DNA from: an uncultured Methanobrevibacter sp.
GTDB lineage: Archaea > Methanobacteriota > Methanobacteria > Methanobacteriales > Methanobacteriaceae
Length of the DNA stretch: 64,000 nucleotides
Reading direction: 5' to 3'
Assembly: GCF_902784195.1 (NCBI RefSeq)
Contig: NZ_CACZTX010000002.1
Coordinates: 124,001-188,000, forward strand
Both the position numbers and the translations under genes were made by a program. Under the pieces are notes generated by a model. It saw only the letters and a program-made list of their open reading frames with translations. It was not told the DNA's origin and did no database searches. Shown here one piece after another: positions 36,780 to 45,234 of this stretch (the first letter of the stretch is position 1; each line of letters opens with the position of its first letter).

Positions 36780-39700
36780 TTAATTTTCTTGATGTAAGTC
36801 TCTTAAATAATTTTCTAATTTAATAGTTTCTTCAAGTAAACCAACAATATTTACTATATGATCAAAATTATCAATATTTAATAATTCTCCCTTATGTTCT
36901 TTAAACCATTTATTTATTACTTTATATCCTCCAATTTGGTAGTTCCATACATCTTCAGGAATTCCTAATATTTGTTTGCGTTTATTAAGGTGGAGAATTC
37001 CTTTTTTATATTTTATAGAGCCTATTTCTAAATCATCAGAATTATTAGGTTCAAGTATCAATTGTGCAGGTATTTTTGAATCCATCAAATGTAGTTTTCG
37101 CAACTTAGAACCTGTTGCTATATATTCCTTAAATAAGTCTTCACTAACGAAAAAGGCCTTATCTTCATTTTCTATGCTTTTATCATTTATTACAGGTACT
37201 CTTGGGAAGTCTTTGCATAAATATTCTTCGTACTGTTCGGAATATGTTGGATCGTGAAGAATGCCATAAACATAATCAAATACTTCTATTGGAGAAGGTT
37301 TTTCTTGAATATATTCTGTTAATTTATTATAAGTTTTTTCATCGATATTAGCGTCCCATGTTTCTACACCTCGTTCATCAGTTGATACTAAATACAATGG
37401 TGCAACATAAGTTATTTCACACTTAGCTGAAAACAAACGGTGAGCAATTATTTTCTTTGAGACAAATGGTGAGAAAGATTGTGTTGATGTTCTGCCAAAT
37501 ACCAATCCTATGTTCTCACCTATTGGAGAAGTAGGTTTAGCTAGTAAATGTCCCATTGTGCTTTTTTCACGAGGCCAAAGAAGCCAACCACAAGAATTTC
37601 CTGTATAATAAGTCCAACGTGAATCGAAAGGTCTATATGAAATTTCTGTTATTTTTCCATTAGAAATCACATCTTCTTTGATTTTCTGTGCGCTCTGTCC
37701 ACGACTAAATTTAGTCCATAAACTTAGAATTTCGTTATCATCTGTGGCATGTTTAACTTTATCCATTCTTTCAATGAGTATATCTCGTGTTGGAGCTAAG
37801 GCGACTTTGTCTTTTCCTGACTGAACTCCTGTAACATTGGTTGGAAACAATTCAGTTATACTAACTCCTGCATCATAATATTCCTTATCATCACTTCCAA
37901 ATGGAACAAAGTATGCCATTTTTTTATCTATTGTCAACTCAGTGAAGTCTAAACCTCCTTTTTCTAAGGTATTTAACTTATAATCTTTTGTACCCCATAA
38001 ATCAGTATAATATACTTTTGCCCAATCGTCTGTATCTGTTTTTTTAACTCCGATGAAAAGGGACACACCCACCATTATGTCAAATATATTTTCATCTTTT
38101 TCACCGTCAGGAGTGGTTTCCTGTTTATTTGCACTTCCATGTAGGTTTACAATCCAAATTTTATCAAATGTTCTTAATAAGCTTCCACGCATTCCTCTAA
38201 ATGTAGGATTTTGTAAATAACCATTATTTGAAACGAAAGCAAGAATTCCACTATCCTCTTTATTTATGATTTGTTCTGCGAAATGGAAGAATTTTACATA
38301 ATCATCATTCAACAAATGTTTCTTTTCGCCGAAATCAGTAATTCCATCAGTTTCTTTTTTGTATGTAGAAATGTCATAAGGGTTTGAAGATGTGGAAAGC
38401 CATGGGGGATTCCCTATAACAACTTTTATAGGGCGGCGTGCCTTCCAAGTATCTGCATGATATGCTTCATCAGTTATTGCTGCTGAAAAATCGAACAAAG
38501 TCAGTTGTTCTCCTCTTTCAGTATTTGACATAGGTGGAGCAAGAGAATTAGTCAGAAAAATATTTATAGGTAACTGAGCATAAGGAGCATGACCTAATGT
38601 TGATTTCACCATACGGCGCAACTTAAGGTGTGCGACAACATAGCTAGTCATCATAATCTCAAAACCAATAACACGAGACAATAATCCGTTTTTGTCTTGA
38701 ATGTACTCTTCATAAAATGCTTCTCTTCCATCAGAAAAGTATTTGTCCTTAATTACTTTAATTATCTCTGCTCCAAATGAACCTGTTCCACATGCAGGGT
38801 CAAGGATAGCTATGCGAGGCACTATAATCTCCTCTTCTGTCACCCATTTTCCTTTTTTAATTTCTTTTGGTTTGCATGGAACGATTGTTGATATTTGTTC
38901 ATTATTTGAGAGACCTTTATCAACATTTAGTTCATTCACCAGAATTTCATCCACCATATTTACCAGATAGTGCACTGTTTGAACAGGAGTGTAGAAAACA
39001 CCTAAATCTTTCCTTAATTTAGGGTCATAATATGTAAGAAACTCTTCATAAAAATGAACGATAGGGTCATTGTGGTCATCTTCTGCAAGTAAAAGTGATA
39101 TATCACATATTTTATATAGTTCACATAACTTATCTACAACATTATCAAGAGTTGGATGTGTTTTTCCTGTAGTAATGTGTGTAAAGAATTGTTTCAACAA
39201 TTCAGACTCTTCTTGCAAATTGCCGAGAGCTTCATATTTATTAAATGTGTCCAATGTTTTATCATTGTATCTTGCAATGAAAAGTCCGTATACTATAGTC
39301 TGAGCGTACATGTCTGAAAATTTTTTTGTTTTCATTGAAGGATCTAATTCAGTCTTGATTTTATTGTAAAGCCCATATAATTCCAGAAACATTGGAAGTT
39401 TCTTCTGTGTATCATTAAGTAAAGGCATTCCTTTTTCATCTTCTTTTAGTATTCCTTTAACGATACTACGAATAGACTGCCCATGAATAGCCATATATTC
39501 AGCAAGTTTAGTGGATGATTTGATTTGTGTTGGGTCCTTAAGCAGAAAATCCTTTAATAAACTTATAAATAAATCAACATTTTCTTTATTAAGACTTAAT
39601 TCTCCATTTTTTAACTCCAAAAGTTGTATTTCAGCATACATTTCAGTATTGCCATCACACCAGAATTTCCACTCCAAATTGTCAGTTAATATGGCATTGC

Positions 39701-40007
39701 CGAAGCTATTTACTTCAATTATTATTTGTGATTTTGCGCGTTCGTCAATACCGCCAATCTTCTTAACTTCTATTCCGCCAAATGGTTCTATTTCAGTTAC
39801 TTCGCTTTCATTATGCCACAATTTAATATCAATGTTTTCTCCTCTTTTACCTATTCTTTGACCTGATAAATCTCTAGCGGCACAGCCAAATTCAGTAATC
39901 ATTTTGATGATTGGAGGATTATAAGAAGATTCAACATTTCCAAGTTCATATGCTTCGCGAACTTCATTGTAGTATTCTTTAATAATTGCTGAATATTTTT
40001 TGTCCAT
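36780..40007 (-). CDS. Type IIG/ISP-like restriction-modification enzyme
   Basis: 1075-residue single-chain enzyme. Near residue 75 a PD-(D/E)XK-like site (GGIEVKKIGG) suggests the endonuclease. The N6-adenine methyltransferase core follows: motif I DPACGTGSFGAEI at about residue 400 and motif IV NPPW at about 534. The C-terminus (VWNYQIGGYKVINKWFKEHKG, about residue 1025 on) matches the specificity domain of type ISP enzymes, but I see no helicase motifs, so it is closer to type IIG. It would methylate and cut the same recognised sequence. The ATG at 40007 is preceded by GGTG. No separate methylase or specificity gene adjoins it; a decayed integrase lies next door, consistent with transfer. 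Confidence 0.85.
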   Translation of the reverse strand: MDKKYSAIIKEYYNEVREAYELGNVESSYNPPIIKMITEFGCAARDLSGQRIGKRGENIDIKLWHNESEVTEIEPFGGIEVKKIGGIDERAKSQIIIEVNSFGNAILTDNLEWKFWCDGNTEMYAEIQLLELKNGELSLNKENVDLFISLLKDFLLKDPTQIKSSTKLAEYMAIHGQSIRSIVKGILKEDEKGMPLLNDTQKKLPMFLELYGLYNKIKTELDPSMKTKKFSDMYAQTIVYGLFIARYNDKTLDTFNKYEALGNLQEESELLKQFFTHITTGKTHPTLDNVVDKLCELYKICDISLLLAEDDHNDPIVHFYEEFLTYYDPKLRKDLGVFYTPVQTVHYLVNMVDEILVNELNVDKGLSNNEQISTIVPCKPKEIKKGKWVTEEEIIVPRIAILDPACGTGSFGAEIIKVIKDKYFSDGREAFYEEYIQDKNGLLSRVIGFEIMMTSYVVAHLKLRRMVKSTLGHAPYAQLPINIFLTNSLAPPMSNTERGEQLTLFDFSAAITDEAYHADTWKARRPIKVVIGNPPWLSTSSNPYDISTYKKETDGITDFGEKKHLLNDDYVKFFHFAEQIINKEDSGILAFVSNNGYLQNPTFRGMRGSLLRTFDKIWIVNLHGSANKQETTPDGEKDENIFDIMVGVSLFIGVKKTDTDDWAKVYYTDLWGTKDYKLNTLEKGGLDFTELTIDKKMAYFVPFGSDDKEYYDAGVSITELFPTNVTGVQSGKDKVALAPTRDILIERMDKVKHATDDNEILSLWTKFSRGQSAQKIKEDVISNGKITEISYRPFDSRWTYYTGNSCGWLLWPREKSTMGHLLAKPTSPIGENIGLVFGRTSTQSFSPFVSKKIIAHRLFSAKCEITYVAPLYLVSTDERGVETWDANIDEKTYNKLTEYIQEKPSPIEVFDYVYGILHDPTYSEQYEEYLCKDFPRVPVINDKSIENEDKAFFVSEDLFKEYIATGSKLRKLHLMDSKIPAQLILEPNNSDDLEIGSIKYKKGILHLNKRKQILGIPEDVWNYQIGGYKVINKWFKEHKGELLNIDNFDHIVNIVGLLEETIKLENYLRDLHQEN

Positions 40008-40226
40008 ATTTACACCCGTCATATATGCTTTTTTTTGATATGGTTTTACTTAATTTAACATTATATTTTTCTTATATATAATAACTTTGTAGAATAACTT
40101 TATTTATATCATATATTAAAGAAAATAATATTTTTTCATAAAATGCATCTGTTTATTTTTTCTAATTGTAGTGACTTATTTTTTTATATATTTTAAGTGA
40201 TTATATGTATAAAATGATGAATTAAT

Positions 40227-40719
40227 GCTAGAAAATTTTATTAAAACAAGGGAGTTATCTTTAAGAACAAAACATGGATATAAAAATTCTCTAATAAATA
40301 TACTTTTTTCAAAAAGATTCTTTTACCAACTTATTAAAAGAAGCAGATCATAAGAGGAAACTGGGATTCGATGAAAAATAGCAAATTAAAAATCATATGA
40401 TAAATTATTTAAAATTAATTTAGACTATTTAAATAGCTATTTTGGAAAAATAAATAAATCATCTGGGTTTAGAAAGGCAAAAACTTATAATGGATTTAGA
40501 AGTCATATGTTAAGAAAATTCTATGGCTCTACATTATATGATGCTGAAAATGAATTAAGTTTAGATGAAATTAATACTTTACAAGATAGAAAGAAAGATA
40601 ATACACATTCTTCTTATTTTATGGAAAATCTTAAAATTCATACAATTTTTGAATATTACTTTTCAATTGCTCTTACAAATATTTTATTTTATATAAATAT
40701 CATATTAATGTTTAGGTGA
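40227..40719 (+). pseudogene. Decayed tyrosine integrase
   Basis: Remnants of a phage/plasmid-type integrase in changing frames. From 40229, ENFIKTRELSLRTKHGYKNS resembles the N-terminal core-binding helix and stops near 40343. Further on, DYLNSYFGKINKSSG and FRSHMLRKFYGSTLY (about 40420-40545) carry the catalytic His/Arg region, and SSYFM (about 40611-40625) the nucleophile Tyr. The central catalytic part is mostly deleted. It marks an old integration event at this place, next to the restriction gene on one side and the nuclease pair on the other. Confidence 0.7.
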
Positions 40720-41660
40720 TAATTATTTATCAAGAATTCATCAAAAATCAATCAAAAAATAAATTTATGAAAGTAATTAATTCAGATGATAAAACTTTAA
40801 GTACAAATATCAATATTTTATTGGCTTTTTTAAATGAAAATTTTATTACTAAAACTATTATTGACGAATTAAGGTTAAATCCTAATTATAACCCTGAATG
40901 GAATTTCACTCAATTAGGTGGTATGCATGGGTCTGTTGATCTTAATTTACCTAATGATGAAGAAGGTTATGCTGCATTGTCATTATCTATTCTAGAGAAA
41001 TATGTGAATGATACAAGGTCTTTAATTAATTTATTTTATAGATTTGTTAGAAAACAGCCTATTAGATATTTTAATAATATTTTTACTAAAAAATTGATGG
41101 AATATATAGATATGAGAATAGATGAAGGAAATATTATTCTTTATATTTTAAACAAATACAAAGTTTATTGTGAGTGGTTCAATAAAGAAGAATTAATGCA
41201 AGAATATATGAATAACACTATTAGAGGAGAGGATTTATTAACTAGGGATTTGAGAAAATATTTATTTAATCAAGGTATTGATTTTCCATTTTCAGAGCCA
41301 AGCACTCCCTCAGGGAAACCGGATTTAATTTATGGTATTGATACTCAAGATCCATTGGCATTAGAAGTTAAATTATTTGGAGGTCAAAACAATTATAACA
41401 AAGATTATATTAAGAAAGGCTTTAAACAAGCATATCACTATGCAAAAGATTATAACAAAGAATATGGTTATTTGTTGATTTTTAATTTAGGAGAAAATAT
41501 TTTATCATTTAATTTAAACAATAAAGACGACTTTCTATCGGTTCAATATGGTAATAAGATTATTTTTTTAATAGTGGTTAATCTGAATATTAATAAATCT
41601 GCAAGCCAGAATAAAAATTTAGAAAATGTTATTATTGATGAAAATTATTTAGTTTCATAG
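40716..41660 (+). CDS. PD-(D/E)XK-like putative nuclease
   Basis: Up to 314 residues. The N-terminal 190 are helical, without recognised motif. The C-terminal third has a restriction-endonuclease-like core: SGKPDLIYGIDTQDPLALEVKLFGG, with Asp203, Glu217 and Lys219 as likely metal and catalytic residues, followed by a helix rich in aromatic and Lys residues. I cannot name the family. The frame opens with GTG overlapping the integrase remnant; ATG at 40767 is an alternative. The next gene begins 11 bases after its stop behind a strong AGGAGG, so the two are a unit. A defence role fits the neighbourhood but is inference. Confidence 0.6.
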   Translation: MIIIYQEFIKNQSKNKFMKVINSDDKTLSTNINILLAFLNENFITKTIIDELRLNPNYNPEWNFTQLGGMHGSVDLNLPNDEEGYAALSLSILEKYVNDTRSLINLFYRFVRKQPIRYFNNIFTKKLMEYIDMRIDEGNIILYILNKYKVYCEWFNKEELMQEYMNNTIRGEDLLTRDLRKYLFNQGIDFPFSEPSTPSGKPDLIYGIDTQDPLALEVKLFGGQNNYNKDYIKKGFKQAYHYAKDYNKEYGYLLIFNLGENILSFNLNNKDDFLSVQYGNKIIFLIVVNLNINKSASQNKNLENVIIDENYLVS

Positions 41661-41671
41661 GAGGATTTTTA

Positions 41672-41977
41672 ATGAAAATTGATTTTAAGGGATTAAATGA
41701 ATTATCAAAAAGAGCAAAAAAACTTGATGGAGAGAATATTGTTTCTATAGATGAATTATTTTCAAAAGAGTTTTTAGAAAAATATTCTGCTTTCTCCAGT
41801 TTTGATGAAATGATTGATATGTCTGGTTTTAAATTAGAAAATGAAGAGGATTTTTCTAAACTTTCTGAAAATGAAGATTGGGAATTTTTTATTATAAAAA
41901 ATACCTCATTTAATTCATTTGAAGAAATGGAAAATGAAGCTGCTAAAGAATATGTTTTTAATCAACTTTTCAAATAA
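41672..41977 (+). CDS. Small acidic protein paired with the putative nuclease
   Basis: 101-residue protein rich in Glu, Asp and Phe: FKGLNELSKRAKKLDGENIV, SIDELFSKEFLEKYSAFSSF and FFIIKNTSFNSFEEMENEA. The pattern DELF...F..KY..F.SFDE resembles small proteins common on mobile elements, whose function is unknown to me. The ATG follows GGAGG. As the second gene of a two-gene unit, it could be an inhibitor or partner of the nuclease-like protein. Confidence 0.6.
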   Translation: MKIDFKGLNELSKRAKKLDGENIVSIDELFSKEFLEKYSAFSSFDEMIDMSGFKLENEEDFSKLSENEDWEFFIIKNTSFNSFEEMENEAAKEYVFNQLFK

Positions 41978-42031
41978 TTCTTTTTTAGAATTTTAAAAAC
42001 ATTTAAAAACTTAATACTATAACAAACTGTT

Positions 42032-42754
42032 CTATCCAAAATCTCCATCACACATCTCTTTATAAAAGCAATATTTACATAAAAATCCTTTTTCTTTCTT
42101 GAAATAATTCTTATCAATAGTCTCATACAAATTATCAACTATCGTCTCCACATAATCAAAGTCACCATCACCAATATCCTCTTTTGACTGTGACTTGAAG
42201 TAATCTCCACTATGAGAACCAAAATTAGCTATTCTATATGCGGCAGAACTTGTAAAGTAAATTCCTGCAGAGACAACATTAAGATCAAGATACTTGGATT
42301 CCAATAATATCTTATAAACACACAATTCCAATTTATATTTGTCAATATTCCTTGGCTTTCCGGTCTTATAATCAAAGATTATAAGTTCATCCCTACTATT
42401 CTTTATGACTATATCAACGATTCCATTCATATTGCTCTCATCATCAACAATGTACTCCTCAACGCTAAAGATCTCATAGCCATTTGAATATATGTCCTTG
42501 AAGAATTTCTCCAATCCACGTATATGGTCTTCCAGTTTTTCATCATATTCAAGGTTTAAGAACACATCATCAATCTCGTTTCCTTCCATTAATTCAATAG
42601 CTATTTCTTCAGCTATTTCATGAACTTCTGTTCCAAGGAGCATGTATTTATTTGCCTCTTCAGTTATCTCATCAATGTATCTGTATTTGAATTTACGAGG
42701 ACATTCAATGAATGTATTGATTTTGGATTTGGATAAAGTCAATTTATTTGCCAT
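42032..42754 (-). CDS. Stand-alone Cas4/RecB-like iron-sulfur nuclease
   Basis: 240-residue PD-(D/E)XK nuclease of the RecB/Cas4 type. SKINTFIECPRKFKYRY supplies the first Cys, GTEVHEIAEEIA the His, NGIVDIVIKN the Asp, LIIFDYKTGKPR the Asp-x-Lys active site and the Tyr/Gln helix KLELCVYKIL follows. The C-terminal LCKYCFYKEMC completes a four-Cys iron-sulfur site. There is no cas gene or CRISPR array in the window, so this is a solitary Cas4-like exonuclease. The ATG has GGGTGTG upstream. Confidence 0.85.
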   Translation of the reverse strand: MANKLTLSKSKINTFIECPRKFKYRYIDEITEEANKYMLLGTEVHEIAEEIAIELMEGNEIDDVFLNLEYDEKLEDHIRGLEKFFKDIYSNGYEIFSVEEYIVDDESNMNGIVDIVIKNSRDELIIFDYKTGKPRNIDKYKLELCVYKILLESKYLDLNVVSAGIYFTSSAAYRIANFGSHSGDYFKSQSKEDIGDGDFDYVETIVDNLYETIDKNYFKKEKGFLCKYCFYKEMCDGDFG

Positions 42755-43165
42755 AAGTTCACACCCTTTAATTATAACTATTGTTTTAATTGTTTAATAA
42801 AATTAAACTTTTTTTAACTTTTTCTATTTTTCCACTAAGTTTAAATACTAATTAATTTAAATTAATAATTAGACTTTATTTTAAAAATAAAACTCAAATA
42901 ACTATCAAAATAAAAAATTAAAACTATACAATCATTATTTTCATATATGGTAAACTATACATAAAAAAATATAAAATCAAAGCAAAATAAATGATTATAA
43001 TTTACATTTTAATTATATTATCTTAATTTAATTATTAAACTACAATCAACTTGTAAAATTGATTTTAAAGTGTAAATAACTCTTTAATTAACCAATAAGT
43101 TTATATGCTACTTTATTAATAGAATGCAACTATAAGGAGGAGAAAAAAAGTATTGGTGTAAAAAG
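42755..43165. other. 410-bp divergent promoter spacer
   Basis: AT-rich sequence between the Cas4-like gene and the Rpn-like gene. An AGGAGGAG at 43135-43142 is too far from the ATG at 43166 to be its ribosome site; the nearer GGTGT probably serves. No gene or repeat seen. Confidence 0.5.
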
Positions 43166-44023
43166 ATGAAGAGAATAGATAAGCCTGATGATAAATTTAG
43201 AAAAATAAGCCATAGTCAGCTTGGAAAGACAGTGCATAAATACTTTGGGCTTCCAGGCAAATTCATCGGAACCCTATTGAATGAAATACCAGATGGGGAA
43301 AATAAGGAAAAGAGAACTGATGGTGGATACAAGGTGGAATTGGATGGTGATGAAATGATAATTCTCATAGAGGATGAGAGTTCTGGAGTGAATAAGGAAG
43401 AATTATTGAAAATCTTCGGATACTCTGTAACAATGAGATATCTTTCTTCTTTGCCTGTCTTTTCTGTAATCACCACAACCGTTCCATTAGAGGGATGCGA
43501 TCAGTATGTTTTCTCATCACCAACAAACAAGTTCTTGCCAATCATTATATCCTTCAATGAATTTGATGGCAATCAAAGATTGGAAAAAGCCAGAATTAAG
43601 GTAAGGAATAATGAATGGTGGAATGATGTTGAAGGGTATGACTTGGTGAACATTCCAAAGATGTTTGATGATGGAAACGACATGATTCTGGAAGAGGTTT
43701 GTGTATTGTTTTCTAAAATGAGAATGGAGAATAAATATATTAAATATGCATTGGGCAGATGTTTGAGATGTATGATCAGTAAGTACGCAATCACATTGGA
43801 TGATGTGGCTCGATTGGAAGGAGTGATAGATATGTTTAAGTTGAAAGGAGATGCAGATGCTTATCTTGAAGAGATTCGTGAAGAAGGTAGAGTTGAAGGT
43901 AGAGTGGAAGGTAGAGTGGAAGAGAGAGTGGATTTGGCTAGAAAAATTGCTGAAAGATTAGGTATGGCTGAAGCTGTTGAAATCAGTGGATTAAGTGAAG
44001 ATCAAATTCTAAACAGTCCGTAA
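43166..44023 (+). CDS. Rpn-family (PD-(D/E)XK transposase-like) protein
   Basis: 285-residue relative of the Rpn/TIGR01784 group, DNA nucleases once called transposases or invertases. The nuclease core is at residues about 50-110: YKVELDGDEMIILIEDESS, then a helix and FSVITTTVP. The C-terminal region has 12-bp tandem repeats coding EGRV (four units), then a helix EERVDLARKIAERLGMAEAV and a short helical motif SGLSEDQIL. The repeats are prone to slippage. The 3' third is duplicated just downstream. Rpn proteins may promote recombination; a defence role has been suggested for relatives. Confidence 0.75.
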   Translation: MKRIDKPDDKFRKISHSQLGKTVHKYFGLPGKFIGTLLNEIPDGENKEKRTDGGYKVELDGDEMIILIEDESSGVNKEELLKIFGYSVTMRYLSSLPVFSVITTTVPLEGCDQYVFSSPTNKFLPIIISFNEFDGNQRLEKARIKVRNNEWWNDVEGYDLVNIPKMFDDGNDMILEEVCVLFSKMRMENKYIKYALGRCLRCMISKYAITLDDVARLEGVIDMFKLKGDADAYLEEIREEGRVEGRVEGRVEERVDLARKIAERLGMAEAVEISGLSEDQILNSP

Positions 44024-44057
44024 TCTTAATATGGATTGGAGGATATGGTTTTCCAAT

Positions 44058-44299
44058 ATGTTTGAGATGTATGATCAGTAAGTACGCAATCACATTGGAT
44101 GATGTGGCTCGATTGGAAGGAGTGATAGATATGTTTAAGTTGAAAGGAGATGCGGATGCTTATCTTGAAGAGATTCGTGAAGAAGGTAGAGTGGAAGGTA
44201 GAGTGGATTTGGCTAGAAAAATTGCTGAAAGATTAGGCATGGCTGAAGCTGTTGAAATCAGTGGATTAAGTGAAGATCAAATTCTAAACAGCCCTTAAT
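44058..44299 (+). pseudogene. Duplicated 3' end of the Rpn-like gene
   Basis: Nearly identical copy of 43759-44022, about 299 bases downstream, lacking two 12-bp EGRV units. A 78-codon frame remains open from 44062, coding LRCMISKYAITLDDVARLEG onward. It lacks the nuclease core. It is either a recombination leftover or an internal duplication that supplies alternative C-termini. Confidence 0.8.
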
Positions 44300-44358
44300 C
44301 AAAAACATTTATTAACTCCCATTACAATACTACTATTAAAGTAAAGGGAGGAATTAAT

Positions 44359-44541
44359 ATGCAATGCCCATTCTGTGGAGAACATGTAACAGGTGGAGAC
44401 TTGACCTGCCCACATTGCGGAGCGGATCTAAGCTCCTTCGATGACGAATGTCCTTTTTGTGGTGTGCTTATAGATAGTTCTGAAATTCTTTGCCCTAATT
44501 GTGGGGTTAATATATGCGAGTATTGGTACGGTGAACGCTAA
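44359..44541 (+). CDS. Double zinc-ribbon protein
   Basis: 60-residue protein made of four CxxC motifs: CPFCGE, CPHCGAD, CPFCGV and CPNCGVN, i.e. two zinc ribbons of the type seen in DZR domains. AGGGAGG precedes the ATG. Its stop overlaps the start of the next gene (taATG), so the two are translationally coupled. Probably a nucleic-acid or protein-binding adaptor; function unknown. Confidence 0.7.
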   Translation: MQCPFCGEHVTGGDLTCPHCGADLSSFDDECPFCGVLIDSSEILCPNCGVNICEYWYGER

Positions 44542-45011
44542 TGGATAGGAAAGACATAATTATCATAATTCTCTCACTCATAATAATAGCTCTTCTAGCT
44601 ATTGGCGCCTATAATCAGGCTAGAGAAGATCAAATCATATACCACACTGTAAACATAACAGATACATTTTCATTGGATGTTCCAATATCTGACAATGTAA
44701 CAAAGACTCAAGTAAGCCCACATATGCATATTGTAAACGATTCCCAAAATGGAATTGAGATAACATCATTCAATATGGGAAATGAATCTACATTTGACCT
44801 GATAGAGGATGGGTCCCAATACATATACACACAGGAATCATATAAGCTTGGAGCTGAACAGATCACCTTGTCCAATCATACCGTATGGTACAATAGAAAA
44901 GATAAAAATTACATTGCATTCTTTTCTCCAGAGAATACAAATGACAATGTAATAATTGTATGCAAGGACAATGAAACCATGGCTCGTATGATCAGCACAG
45001 TCAGATATTGA
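44541..45011 (+). CDS. Membrane-anchored protein with PsbP-like outer domain
   Basis: 156-residue protein. Residues about 5-25 (IIIIILSLIIIALLAIGAY) anchor it, and the rest is predicted outside: VNITDTFSLDVPISDNVTKT, GIEITSFNMGNE, a helix, then VIIVCKDNETMARMISTVRY. The strand order and the final helix resemble the small PsbP-like proteins at 24321-28866, which is inference. It is coupled to the zinc-ribbon gene in front of it. Confidence 0.6.
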   Translation: MDRKDIIIIILSLIIIALLAIGAYNQAREDQIIYHTVNITDTFSLDVPISDNVTKTQVSPHMHIVNDSQNGIEITSFNMGNESTFDLIEDGSQYIYTQESYKLGAEQITLSNHTVWYNRKDKNYIAFFSPENTNDNVIIVCKDNETMARMISTVRY

Positions 45012-45234
45012 TTTTTTTCACTATTTTTATAATATTATAATCAAATTAAAATATTGTATGAACTTGAAATATTAAAATAAGGCTGTAAAATTAGAATTAA
45101 ATTAAACTAACTAATTTAAATACTTGTTTCAACAAATTAAGATTAAACAATAATTTGTTGGAGGTGTTAAGGCAGTATTTCATATTTATGATTGCATTTT
45201 CAAGAATATCTTTGACACCTATCCTCAAGGGATA

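Noticed and set aside
42032-42754. Cas4-like nuclease as a sign of a CRISPR-Cas locus
   Set aside because: No cas1, cas2 or other cas genes and no direct-repeat array lie in the window; it is a solitary RecB/Cas4-type nuclease.
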